Source of the DNA: Agarophyton chilense
Taxonomy: Eukaryota; Rhodophyta; Florideophyceae; Gracilariales; Gracilariaceae
Length of the DNA: 64,000 nucleotides
Direction of reading: 5' to 3'
Assembly: GCA_030374765.1 (NCBI GenBank)
Contig: JARGXX010000096.1
Coordinates: forward strand, 1-64,000
Numbering within the stretch: the stretch's first letter is position 1; every line of letters starts with the position of its first letter. The notes beneath the pieces were generated by a model. The model ran no database searches and was not told the DNA's origin. It saw nothing but the letters and a program-made list of their open reading frames with translations. The translations under genes and the position numbers were made by a program. Of this stretch, positions 11,501 to 19,821 are shown one piece after another.

Positions 11501-11703
11501 CACCAAATGTAGTAGCGCGCCTTTCGTCTACTTTGAAAAACTCAAAGTCAGGAATCCAAGACTACCACCTTATCACAATAGTAGCCACCCGAACCATCGA
11601 GCGAGAAGAAGAAGTGCTAATAGACTATGGAAACGACTACGCTCATTGGCCCAGGGTTCCAAAACCACAAACACACACCTTTCATGTGGATCTTGTAGAT
11701 TAG
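8506..11703 (+). CDS. Amino-group DNA methyltransferase fused to a SET domain
   Basis: The frame is open from 8365, but the leader before the ATG at 8506 (MVTTEGLIGLF) is CT-rich, so 8506 is preferred (1065 aa). Numbered from 8365, motif IV TDPPYNIR lies at residue 574 and the SAM-binding loop VVDLFAGTGSTALA at about 768. That order (catalytic motif first) is the beta class of N6-adenine or N4-cytosine DNA methyltransferases. From about 925 there is a SET domain: GDGVFAARQFNEG, then YFYGTLV, and near the C-terminus EVLIDYGNDY, matching the glycine-rich start and the closing tyrosine motif. The usual NHS segment is changed to INDA, so lysine-methylating activity is uncertain. The N-terminal 500 residues are unrecognised. 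The protein could mark both DNA and histones from one chain. It is intact and intronless, in tandem with the helicase gene downstream. Confidence 0.75.
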   Translation: MVTTEGLIGLFLPLRDAYARMRPDDPNARALQYLDLVYFAVQNRGSVPAAEEVCSLVVPSEKHGKYTNTEIQHSLLKNNYFSQVYLMARCVDLDDGSNDRRLRDLYQLYLQIQASSNTSEQQPSSAAGNGTTRASARSSNAPTNRRRPSRQVDLLIPKTALLSSFLKSRILPPQSQTSKDSRSRFSTTVEASRFEMVLYLSMIYTLKREKLKSRQTKKQRLNTGVATATSMLPSLQNFKHETCERISFVVHKLVTSWNVFCRHLGYDSLEHMLAPYILFDSNTLTYHALERRGEGYAPLSQTTTFAKNAQPSKVQSEVDSVAWSHTDEVDRNLRVLASEFLNDLHRLLFNDFLYEMDETARWQSLTQFEYNSTVDVYPHRFTTFGLPLWTPIRMAMVGPIPGQPLNPVVEIAKKEAELVDIIMNESQQQPPPDPGAPLPSSSERANAAGPSPPPQPPNLPYNVNETRVLPPHSFTQTTTLNALQEAEDEMEKHIRLYGVDFKEFVQVDIIKRTTASSPVGAVQLVLTDPPYNIRSLAGRHNSNHDAISQDDMKRTAQVIGELMCPGGHFILFCSIRQFRPWLSCFKSISESHTALFKVDPVPLVFVRAASHPTGSHRGLRTSPLPITEYAIHGIKTGLTHDENLARVNLVNYNYVPSRYPAYKNVIDNVPGLAAGETLRWNRLHSVTNNHNAVTEKVRPEQKSRALLKELISRYSQPGDMVVDLFAGTGSTALACMELPGHRRFLGCEKDAVCYAHAKHNAVVHFIKTVLQNSTDIEVPHHLIAKFSRLVRSLPNTDLRSKYLWTAPPGLPQYQIFPAPLASFLCNLWKDREFAAVCRTKPVHEWPREKQGLLTQIDPATLLAIEGYAHGVYTKKSDIRHPLAGDGVFAARQFNEGDTVCYFYGTLVYHDLSKRSATQSSYANGLLAVTVERFNSTSMEIRVTGPDFVRLPTPGDRGTHSMWITPAPFCVGGIINDAQYRPEDLDIQALRDKVLPNPRTPNVVARLSSTLKNSKSGIQDYHLITIVATRTIEREEEVLIDYGNDYAHWPRVPKPQTHTFHVDLVD

Positions 11704-12672
11704 TTGTTTCTTTTCTTTCTCAGTAGAACACAACTAAAAACTAAACCTTCTCTCCTAAGAACAACCACGCGCAAACTCTCTTCCTTCATTCGTTTTAAAA
11801 ACAGAAAACCTATAACCTTCTTCTTCGGCCCCCACTGCCACGCCCCGCAACATCTCACTTCTTTTGCCAAACACCATCATAACGTTACACAGTGCGCATA
11901 CTGTAACACATAGCACCCCTCCTACCCACGTCACATGTAGCACCATTTTTCCAAAATCAACGGTCAAACATGTCGCATATGCATATATGAGCTCAACCGC
12001 GGTGCAGCACCGCTTGTGCTCAAACTAATACGTGTGTACGATACGCCACCACCGCCACTAGTTAGCCGTTCTGAAAACGTCATGCTTCACAACAAGTTGC
12101 CACATTGCCGCACAACATCCGCTGGCGCACCCGATCGCGCGCCAGCTCGTTCTAAACCTCCGTCCATTTACACACAAGTCCGAACCCACCCTGAAAACTT
12201 CTGCCCTCCCCCAACCCGACTCCACCACCGCGCAGCCCCATCTCTTCTCTGTGCTGCCCTTTTTCCCCTTCCCGCTCCCCCCCTGCACGGAAACCACGCC
12301 CCTTACACAAAATCACTCTCCTCAATGGGGCGGAGGCCAATGAGCTTTATTGTGACACACTCCTCCCCACAACCCCACAGTCATACACCGGGAATGAATG
12401 ACCTGCAATACCAAATAGTATCGTGAAAGTTCCCTTGTACAGTATGCCATTTGCTCAAGCCAGCCACACGCGCCCTCCCCCAAAACACCAAACCGCCTTT
12501 CTCCAATTACCCTCGCCCCACCTATTTACTACTTATACTGCTATATCGGCAGTGAACCCGTCCATTTCGCTGATGCTCCCAAACTCGATTGTGTTTGTTT
12601 GTGTGTGTCTTTCTTTGCGTCTTCAAAAACAATCCTCCCAAGCGTCTTCTTCTCTCTCTTACACGTTCAGTT
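11704..12672. other. Intergenic region between methyltransferase-SET and recombinase-helicase genes
   Basis: There is no supported gene. It contains AT-rich stretches near 11,970-12,000 and 12,530-12,550 (TATA-like) and a CT-rich leader before the ATG at 12,673. It presumably holds the 3' end of the upstream gene and the promoter of the helicase gene. No copy of the foldback or tandem unit is present here. Confidence 0.4.
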
Positions 12673-15600
12673 ATGTCGCAAAACAGCTTATCCTCCGCCG
12701 GCGAACATGGCTTGCCCGTGTTCATCCCCTCTTCGGTGCACAGCCCACCGAGGGCTGCGGTGAACATCTCACCGCCCACTCCCCCTAATCCCCTGCTCCC
12801 CCCACCGCCTCCGCCCGTGGCGCGTGACGCCCATGCTCAACCCCATTCCGACTTACCCGTTACCGACGCAAATGCAGCCGACGATTCTTCCTCTTTTATC
12901 ATGGCACTCGGTACCATTGTGAATATGGGTATTCATTCTATTGGGTTCTTTCCGTTGTGCGTCAACTGCCAGTGTGGGCTGCCGTCTGCCCGCGCAATCC
13001 AACATCACTTGCGCAAACAGCACTCCATCCCTTTGGAAATTGCAAGTCCCATGTCAATGGCAATCCTGCACGAGGTGCACACCTTGCGCAACAACTCTAA
13101 CGTTGCCCCCGTGTGGCAAAAGTATCGCCCCCAACACAACGCTCAATTTGTGTCCGGGCCCTCTACGTTCCTCACGCCCCTGGCACACATTGCCATTCAC
13201 AATGGCTATCAGTGCCCGCTCTGCAAATTCTGCTACCTCGACCCCGTTCGTTTGCAAGCGCATCTGATCGAATGCCACAATATGTCGCCTGCGGTTGCCC
13301 AGCCACACCTTGACCGTACCGTCTCGTCGGGCCGTATTGCCTTGCAGACAGTGTACGGCGGCGTTCGTCGCCGTTTATTCCCCGTTACCAATGCTCAACC
13401 CATAGGCTGCTTGTCCAAAACTTTCCAGGTTCCGCAGGCGCCTGCGGCACGGCCTGAGACCCCCCCGGCGCAGCCTGTTTGTCTCCAACCACCCCATCGT
13501 CCAGTGGCAACGACTGCCAAAGGCATCGAGCCCCCGCTTCAACACATTAACCACTTTTTACAAAAGTTCAACACCGGCGCTCCTTGTTCGCAATCAGACC
13601 CTTTGCTTCGTCACCACTCGGAGAAGAATTCTTTCATCACCTTTTCCAAGTTTGACATCGTTCTTCACTCGCTTCATGTTCATCTGGATGTGGCGGCTCA
13701 ACTATCCAGAACTGGCACAACGCCCACATCCGCTGAAAGCACCATCACCCACCACATCTTCGACTACCTCTCTCAGGTGAACATTTTGGTTAGTAAGACC
13801 TCCCTGGCTTTCTTGGACCGCCTCAACAAGCGCACCGACACAGCTTTTAAAACTGTCTCCACTGAAACCCTCAAGCGTTACGCTTCACACATTTCCCGTT
13901 TGCTTGTGTTTACTCACAGGACAAGGGCAAACCTCCCTCATCTCGTACCCGACTCAGACCTCATGTACTGCTACACTACTTCCGTGTTGGATGCCATTCG
14001 CATGTCTTCCTCTGGTGAGCTCCCCGCTCCCTTTCCTCCAACCCAACATGGCCCAGCGGTCCATAGCGCGCTCAAGCCCTTCTTGCTTCAATCTTTAGCG
14101 CCATACCACTCTTTGGATCTCCTCTCCGTTCGCAACTTCATTGCTTGCGCAAGCGTGATAAGCACCGACCCCAACCCGCCTATCGCTGCCCCCTTGCCGT
14201 CTGACCGCACGCCTGAGCCTTACGACACGGTCATTTCTCACGACCCCAACAATACCTCCTTTCGTTTTGCAGCCGCCTCAGATGTGACGCACCTCCTCGC
14301 CGCTCTTCAATATGGCATCTGTGCCTGCGCCATACACGAACTGCACGTGCTCTCCAAATCTTCTCCCCTGTTGCAACCTGCCACCCCTGCTTCCGAACGC
14401 CCAGTTCACGTTCAAGAACGCATGCGTACCATCGACGCGGCAATCGACGCTGATTCCAACAACGCCCTTTCGTTTGTCAGAAAGACACTCACGCTTGCAA
14501 TGTCCATATCCTCTCGCGAGGAAATGTTCGTTTCTTTCCACAATTGTGATGTTCACCCGTCCTGCGGCATAGTGCGTGACACTCACCTCGCCCTCTCAGA
14601 AGTCGGCTCTTTGGTTTTAACTCTACACAAAGAAATACAACATACTCTTCACAACGACCTGCTTCTTGGCCACGCTCTGCCAACCGGTTTCACAAACGCG
14701 CTACACTCACTTCAGGACGACTCCTTCAACAAAAGCCCAGGCTTTTCTTTCCTTACCAACCTCAACAACCGCCCATTTATCGAACAAAACATGGCTTTCG
14801 TTTTCACTTGTCTCACGTCTTCCATGCCCCACAACTCCAACACCGACCACACTCCGTTTCTTCCGCAACGCAAGCAAAACGGTACCTTTCCCCGCACACA
14901 ACTGCCCACAACCGACATTTTGGGCACCGATATGTTCACGCATGCGTTGTCGAGGTGGCTCTCATGTGCACAGAAAATCCAAGAACGCCTGTTGGTTGCG
15001 CTACACCTTTCGTCGGGCTCTCCTGCGCGCGGCACAGAGATTGAGACATACCGTATCCACAACGACCAACACTTTCAACGTTGTCTCATGCTCATCGACA
15101 AATCGCCTGTCCTCATTTGCCGGTACATGAAAACGCGAAACAGCAAAGGGGCCGCCACTCCGATTGCTCGCTTTCCCGATGCCCAAACATCCCGTCTTCT
15201 GCTCATGTACTTGACTCTGATACGTCCGTTTGAAGCATATATCGTCCGCTGCCTACACGGAGAAAACTGTTTCCAGATGCATTGGAAAATGCTGTTCGCC
15301 AACTGCGGAATTCCGTATGCCGCAAACACCATCCGCTCGATAATCAGCTCTCACTTGAGCAAACGCGGTTTCCCGATATCCTTCAACGACTATAGAAACT
15401 TCACCGTGGGAATGACCAACACAGTTTCCAATGTCACCGCATCTTCTGTAGCCGATCACATCTTGGAAGAGCTATTGACCACTGCCCATGGCCAGGCGGG
15501 CCACTCTGCGCACACCGCCGCTTTTCTTTACGCTCGTACACCACATGACATATCCGGTTTGCAGCACTCTCAACTTTCCAAATATCGCGAGTGGTCCAGC

Positions 15601-18216
15601 AAATGGCACCAGTATCTCGGTCTTCTTCTTAATGCTCCCCTCACCCAACAACAACAACAACAACAACACCACAGAAAACGTCCGGTTACTGACACAGTTC
15701 TACCTACACCTGAACCAAAGCGCTCCATCCATACATCGCAGCCAACCCCGTCCCCTCCCACTGACCGCTCTGCGATCCCCCATTCTCAAATCAACCTAAA
15801 CCTGGCCGCCTCTCATCCTTTCAATCCACATCCGCCTGCTTTTATGGCAGCCGCCATACCGCGCGGTGGAGCTTCTCTCTTACAACAACCGCTTGTGACC
15901 TACGAACATATTACATCAGAAATGCTCCGAGCACTAAGACAGGCACTTTCCAACGACTCCGCTTTATTCAAGTCCCACCAACAATTTGTGAACACAGCGG
16001 CCGTGTACAACAGGCTTTCCAACATGCTACTACTCCAGCCGACTGGATCTGGAAAAACACTATCTCTTCTGCTCCCCGTCTTCATGGAAAAGGGCAAATA
16101 CTCCACCGTTCTCATCACCCCTCTCACAGCCTTGCTCAGTGAATACGAACTGCGCGCTCAGCTCTTCGGCCTTCGTGCTTCTCGTACACCCACCCCTCCC
16201 GGATCGCACTCCTTTGCCGACATTTACATCTTTTCCGCTGAAAGACTTTCTCTTCCTTCTTTTACAGAGTTCACCACGCGACTGATCGCCGCCGACCGCC
16301 TCGCCCGCATTGCCATCGATGAATGTCACTTATTTCTTTTATGGCAACACTTTCGCCCGTGCTTGGCCAACCTCCACAACTGCTTCGGCCATATTCCCAC
16401 AAAGATCCCTCGCGTGCTTTTAAGCGCGACAGTGCCGCCGCGCGACCGCCCCCTTCTTCTGTCGCAGCTGCACATCCCGAACGCGCATGTGTACGCTTCT
16501 TCGACTGCAAGAAACAACATTTCTTTTGTCGTGTATCAGCTAAGCTCAGCCCCCAGCACTTCGCGTGCCACACGCTTTCGCGCCGCTCATGGCCACTTTC
16601 AGGATGTGTTTGGATACCTGCTTCAGCTGGGCGTCTCAATCATGCAAGAGCATGTGGCTCGATTGCTTCACTCGTCGGCTGACACAACCCTAGCTCGCGT
16701 TCTTATATTCTCGTTAACACGCCCGGCTGCCGAAGCTGTCCATGAAGCTCTCGCCGCTTCGCGTTCTTCTTTTGGTGCCCTTAAACAATCCACTACTGTC
16801 ACGGTTCTCCTGTACCATTCTGGTCTCTCCGATGTTCGTAAACGCCGGGCTCACACCCTTTGGAACTCTCCGCCTTCTTCCAGCGCACCCACAACCAACC
16901 ACATTCTCTTCATGGTTTGCACCTCTTCTTTTGGTACGGGCATCGACGTTCCCAACGTTCGCCTGGTTTTCAACTTTGGTGGAGTAGCGAGTCTTTGCGA
17001 CCTCGCGCAACAGGCCGGCAGGGCCGGCCGCGATGGAAACCCATCCACTTGCGTCACCATTTATTTCCAGCCCTACTTCAAACTCGTTACGGAAACTCTT
17101 TCTTCGTCCTCATCCAACACAAATGCGTTTGAGGAGCCCAATCGCATATACAACCAAGCACTTTCCACGGAGCGTTGGTTGGAAGCGCAGCATTGGGTCG
17201 AATGCAAATCTGTTTGTCGAAGGAACGCCCTCTATTTCCACATGGACGGAAAAGAACCAGGCATCTGTCTCTTCTCTCCTTCGGTTCTTAATTGCGATAT
17301 TTGCAATAGCATCGCAGCTGTCTCCCCCTCTCCCACCCCGGAACGAAGCTCCGTTTCCGCTACCCCTTCTGCCTCTCAGCACGCCCAATCCATTTCACCG
17401 TCACCCAGCGCTTCCCCACAAACGCCCACGCCGCCAAAAAACCGTGCCAATCAATCAAACAGAACATCCTTAAACAACCAAAACACCAACACCAACGGCG
17501 GCCCAACACAAAGCCCCAAACCCCACGCCAGTCGTCCACCACGACCCCCCACCTCCACTCCATCGCCGTTGCTGACAACCACGCATCCATCCGCAGCGAC
17601 CCAATCGCCCACTGTCGCTCATTCTCAATCTCAGTCGCACTCTGCCACCTTCTTTTACACCTTGGAACGAAAAACACCGCAACAAATCGTGTCACACTTC
17701 GAGGAGCTCTCCCGCCGACTTGCCCCTCTCTGTGTGCCATGCTTGCTGCACGAAAAAACGCAAGTGCACTTGACGGACACTCATGCATGCCCCCATTCCC
17801 GTCAACGATGCTTCAGATGCTTTTCGCCGCACCATATATCGCGCAACTGCAGGTTCGATAAATCACCTCAAGGAACCTGCTACCGTTGCCATCTCGGATT
17901 CTGCAAGGGACTCAAAACTCATTCTCAACCGCACACTTTTGGAACAAGACACTGCATCTTCATTTCGCTCTATCAACTGGCATGGGTCTTGTGGCGAACA
18001 TGCTCCAAAACTCGCTCCGAAATTGCACTCCACCTCTTTGACGGCCGCATGCAATCCAAGTTCAACTCCATTTCCCAATCCTCCCAAGATTCCTCACCCC
18101 TCCACCTTGAAATAGACGCCATGTTTCATGATTGGTTAACACACAACAACCACTTTGCCGTACCCAACATTCTACGCCTTGCAGCTTGGTGGAAGTCAAC
18201 CACAACACTCATTTAA
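12673..18216 (+). CDS. C2H2 finger, tyrosine recombinase-like and RecQ helicase fusion protein
   Basis: The preferred start is the ATG at 12,673 (MSQNSLSSAGEHGLPV, 1847 aa); the 28 codons before it look like leader. Numbered from 12,589: two C2H2-like fingers near residues 125-145 and 208-230 (CPLCKFCYLDPVRLQAHLIE), like the OrsD/DUF3505 type; then a tyrosine-recombinase signature with Arg814 in SPARGTE, Lys848/Arg850 in MKTRNSK, Arg936 in YRNFTVGM, His972 in AGHSAH and Tyr981 in FLYAR; a polyglutamine linker; a RecQ-type helicase with PTGSGKT (about 1152), DECH, LLSATVPP, GTGIDVPNVR and QQAGRAGRDG; a Pro/Ser linker; and Cys/His knuckles at the C-terminus. It resembles fungal telomere-linked RecQ helicases in layout. 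Likely role: cutting, joining and unwinding DNA for movement or chromosome-end amplification. No introns or breaks are seen. Confidence 0.72.
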   Translation: MSQNSLSSAGEHGLPVFIPSSVHSPPRAAVNISPPTPPNPLLPPPPPPVARDAHAQPHSDLPVTDANAADDSSSFIMALGTIVNMGIHSIGFFPLCVNCQCGLPSARAIQHHLRKQHSIPLEIASPMSMAILHEVHTLRNNSNVAPVWQKYRPQHNAQFVSGPSTFLTPLAHIAIHNGYQCPLCKFCYLDPVRLQAHLIECHNMSPAVAQPHLDRTVSSGRIALQTVYGGVRRRLFPVTNAQPIGCLSKTFQVPQAPAARPETPPAQPVCLQPPHRPVATTAKGIEPPLQHINHFLQKFNTGAPCSQSDPLLRHHSEKNSFITFSKFDIVLHSLHVHLDVAAQLSRTGTTPTSAESTITHHIFDYLSQVNILVSKTSLAFLDRLNKRTDTAFKTVSTETLKRYASHISRLLVFTHRTRANLPHLVPDSDLMYCYTTSVLDAIRMSSSGELPAPFPPTQHGPAVHSALKPFLLQSLAPYHSLDLLSVRNFIACASVISTDPNPPIAAPLPSDRTPEPYDTVISHDPNNTSFRFAAASDVTHLLAALQYGICACAIHELHVLSKSSPLLQPATPASERPVHVQERMRTIDAAIDADSNNALSFVRKTLTLAMSISSREEMFVSFHNCDVHPSCGIVRDTHLALSEVGSLVLTLHKEIQHTLHNDLLLGHALPTGFTNALHSLQDDSFNKSPGFSFLTNLNNRPFIEQNMAFVFTCLTSSMPHNSNTDHTPFLPQRKQNGTFPRTQLPTTDILGTDMFTHALSRWLSCAQKIQERLLVALHLSSGSPARGTEIETYRIHNDQHFQRCLMLIDKSPVLICRYMKTRNSKGAATPIARFPDAQTSRLLLMYLTLIRPFEAYIVRCLHGENCFQMHWKMLFANCGIPYAANTIRSIISSHLSKRGFPISFNDYRNFTVGMTNTVSNVTASSVADHILEELLTTAHGQAGHSAHTAAFLYARTPHDISGLQHSQLSKYREWSSKWHQYLGLLLNAPLTQQQQQQQHHRKRPVTDTVLPTPEPKRSIHTSQPTPSPPTDRSAIPHSQINLNLAASHPFNPHPPAFMAAAIPRGGASLLQQPLVTYEHITSEMLRALRQALSNDSALFKSHQQFVNTAAVYNRLSNMLLLQPTGSGKTLSLLLPVFMEKGKYSTVLITPLTALLSEYELRAQLFGLRASRTPTPPGSHSFADIYIFSAERLSLPSFTEFTTRLIAADRLARIAIDECHLFLLWQHFRPCLANLHNCFGHIPTKIPRVLLSATVPPRDRPLLLSQLHIPNAHVYASSTARNNISFVVYQLSSAPSTSRATRFRAAHGHFQDVFGYLLQLGVSIMQEHVARLLHSSADTTLARVLIFSLTRPAAEAVHEALAASRSSFGALKQSTTVTVLLYHSGLSDVRKRRAHTLWNSPPSSSAPTTNHILFMVCTSSFGTGIDVPNVRLVFNFGGVASLCDLAQQAGRAGRDGNPSTCVTIYFQPYFKLVTETLSSSSSNTNAFEEPNRIYNQALSTERWLEAQHWVECKSVCRRNALYFHMDGKEPGICLFSPSVLNCDICNSIAAVSPSPTPERSSVSATPSASQHAQSISPSPSASPQTPTPPKNRANQSNRTSLNNQNTNTNGGPTQSPKPHASRPPRPPTSTPSPLLTTTHPSAATQSPTVAHSQSQSHSATFFYTLERKTPQQIVSHFEELSRRLAPLCVPCLLHEKTQVHLTDTHACPHSRQRCFRCFSPHHISRNCRFDKSPQGTCYRCHLGFCKGLKTHSQPHTFGTRHCIFISLYQLAWVLWRTCSKTRSEIALHLFDGRMQSKFNSISQSSQDSSPLHLEIDAMFHDWLTHNNHFAVPNILRLAAWWKSTTTLI

Positions 18217-18243
18217 GCACGATTTTAGATTCCAACCCGGTAC

Positions 18244-18249
18244 AATAAA
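18244..18249 (+). terminator. Polyadenylation signal of the recombinase-helicase gene
   Basis: AATAAA lies 27 bp after the stop codon, at a usual eukaryotic distance. The following 350 bp are AT-rich with no gene. Confidence 0.5.
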
Positions 18250-18636
18250 CACCCATTCTTCTTTCTCCATTTTGCTTTCAACTCTCTTCCTTGCCACAGA
18301 AAACCACATTTCCTCCTCTTTATACTTAAGTATAACGCCAAACACCCCATATTCGACCGTTACATTACACCCAACCCAGCAACAAGCGTTATTCAAACGA
18401 CTCTATCTCCAGCTCAACCTCAGCCCCTAAATACCCCAACTCCGCCTCAAAAATACAGTGTAACGAAACAACCTACACTCTATATCAGTCCTACACATAA
18501 AGCCCAGTACACTTATCGAATGCAGGTCGCTCAACACAGAACTTTATCCAACCACCGCAGATATCCAGTACACCCTCAAACAATCTGTTCACCACGCATT
18601 CGTACTATACTGGAACTTGACGTCTCGACTCTAGAC

Positions 18637-18925
18637 CCCTAAAACCCCTAAAATCCAATAAACGCAAAGCTTCCCCTAAAACCCCTAAAGCCCTCCAGCC
18701 CCTAAACAATGTTTTCCTCTCCGTAAATAAAAAATCCCATAAAGGTAAAGTTTCCCCTAAACCCCCTGAACCCCTGAACCCCTGAACCTCTAAAACCCCT
18801 AAAACCCCTACACAATGTTTTCCTCTCCGTAACTTCAAAATCCCATAAAGGTAAAGCTTCTCCTAAAACCCCTAAACCCCTCAACCCCTAAACCCCTAAA
18901 CCCCTGAAACCTGTAAAAGCCCGTA
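18637..18925. repeat. Telomere-like minisatellite (CCCCTAAA runs)
   Basis: The stretch has short runs of CCCCTAAA and CCCCTAAAA with some CCCCTGAA variants, arranged in a larger period of about 105-115 bp. Each larger unit begins ACAATGTTTTCCTCTCCG (near 18,707, 18,812 and 18,927). CCCCTAAA resembles plant and algal telomere repeats of the TTTAGGG type but has one extra base and is degenerate. A shorter tract recurs at 24,056-24,095. It may be an interstitial telomere remnant. Confidence 0.65.
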
Positions 18926-19821
18926 CACAATGGTTTCCTCTACGAAAACGTAAACTCCCGTAGGCCCTGACCGATAGCTACTTAGTGGCGATGCCACTGT
19001 TGGACAAACCTTAACGTCATAAGAATCTACCTGTCATCGTTAAGCATACGTCATCCCTACCTCACTAAACGCACTGCACGCGTCTTCTTTAGCTGAGAGT
19101 GTGGCGCCAGCACTCGCGTGACCTACTACTCACCACACTCAACCTACATTGAACTTGGCAATACCATCGAATATCGACCCCCAGTGTTGCCGGATATGAA
19201 AACCATCCTAGAACCAAGCGCAAACGCACCTTTTTCAGCCGCGTACACGACCCCAAAAACGCACATACAAAACGCCTGACAATGTGCCATCTGCCTCCAC
19301 GAAATAGCCACAGAACCAAGCGCAAACGCATAACACAACCCTTTCTTTTGATAAAAATTTCGCACATTATCCAGCTTACAACACAGCTCGACTGTGCAGC
19401 GGAGATGTGGCTGAAACCAAGCGCCTTTGAGTGCCACACTCGACGCACGCCTCCACGTTGTGCAGCAAAAATGTTACAATAAAACATGTGCAAACGCAGG
19501 ATTTGGCAGAAAGCCCAGCGCACCTAAAATTTATGATTTTTTCAAAAGCAAATATTGCGAAAATGGGTGCTGCGCGCCAACATCTGGCAATTCGCGCGCT
19601 ACGTTACCCGAACGAAGCGCCTGAGCGCAATTAGCCACGATTTTTTGAGCGTGCCAATGTGTCATACGCGCTCTCCAGCACAACGTTTTCCATCCAGGGG
19701 GTCAAAATCGCACATACGTCGAATGCAGCGCGTGGCGCTTGGTGTATGTAATTACCAAGCGCTACTGACAACCGCGTTTTACCAAGCGCCAGCCCACACT
19801 TACAACCTGTAATATATATAG
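18850..19821. repeat. Left 960-bp direct repeat flanking the truncated helicase gene
   Basis: It is nearly identical to 24,050-25,005 and in the same orientation. It begins at the telomere-like tract and ends in TAATATATATAG. Homology to the recombinase-helicase coding sequence starts at the very next base. It contains the 9-bp motif ACCAAGCGC at 19,213, 19,315, 19,416, 19,754 and 19,781, and its complement at 19,735. Confidence 0.85.
19735..19762. promoter_or_regulatory. Inverted pair of the 9-bp motif, possible recombinase site
   Basis: GCGCTTGGT and ACCAAGCGC form a perfect 9-bp inverted pair with a 10-bp spacer, about 60 bp from the edge of the repeat. Tyrosine recombinases typically bind 9 to 13 bp inverted arms around a short spacer. 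Assigning this site to the neighbouring recombinase-like proteins is inference. Confidence 0.3.

Noticed and set aside
2817-18216. KDZ-type DNA transposon, because of an oxygenase in a mobile setting
   Set aside because: No KDZ-type transposase or DDE motif set is seen. The only recombinase signature is the tyrosine type.
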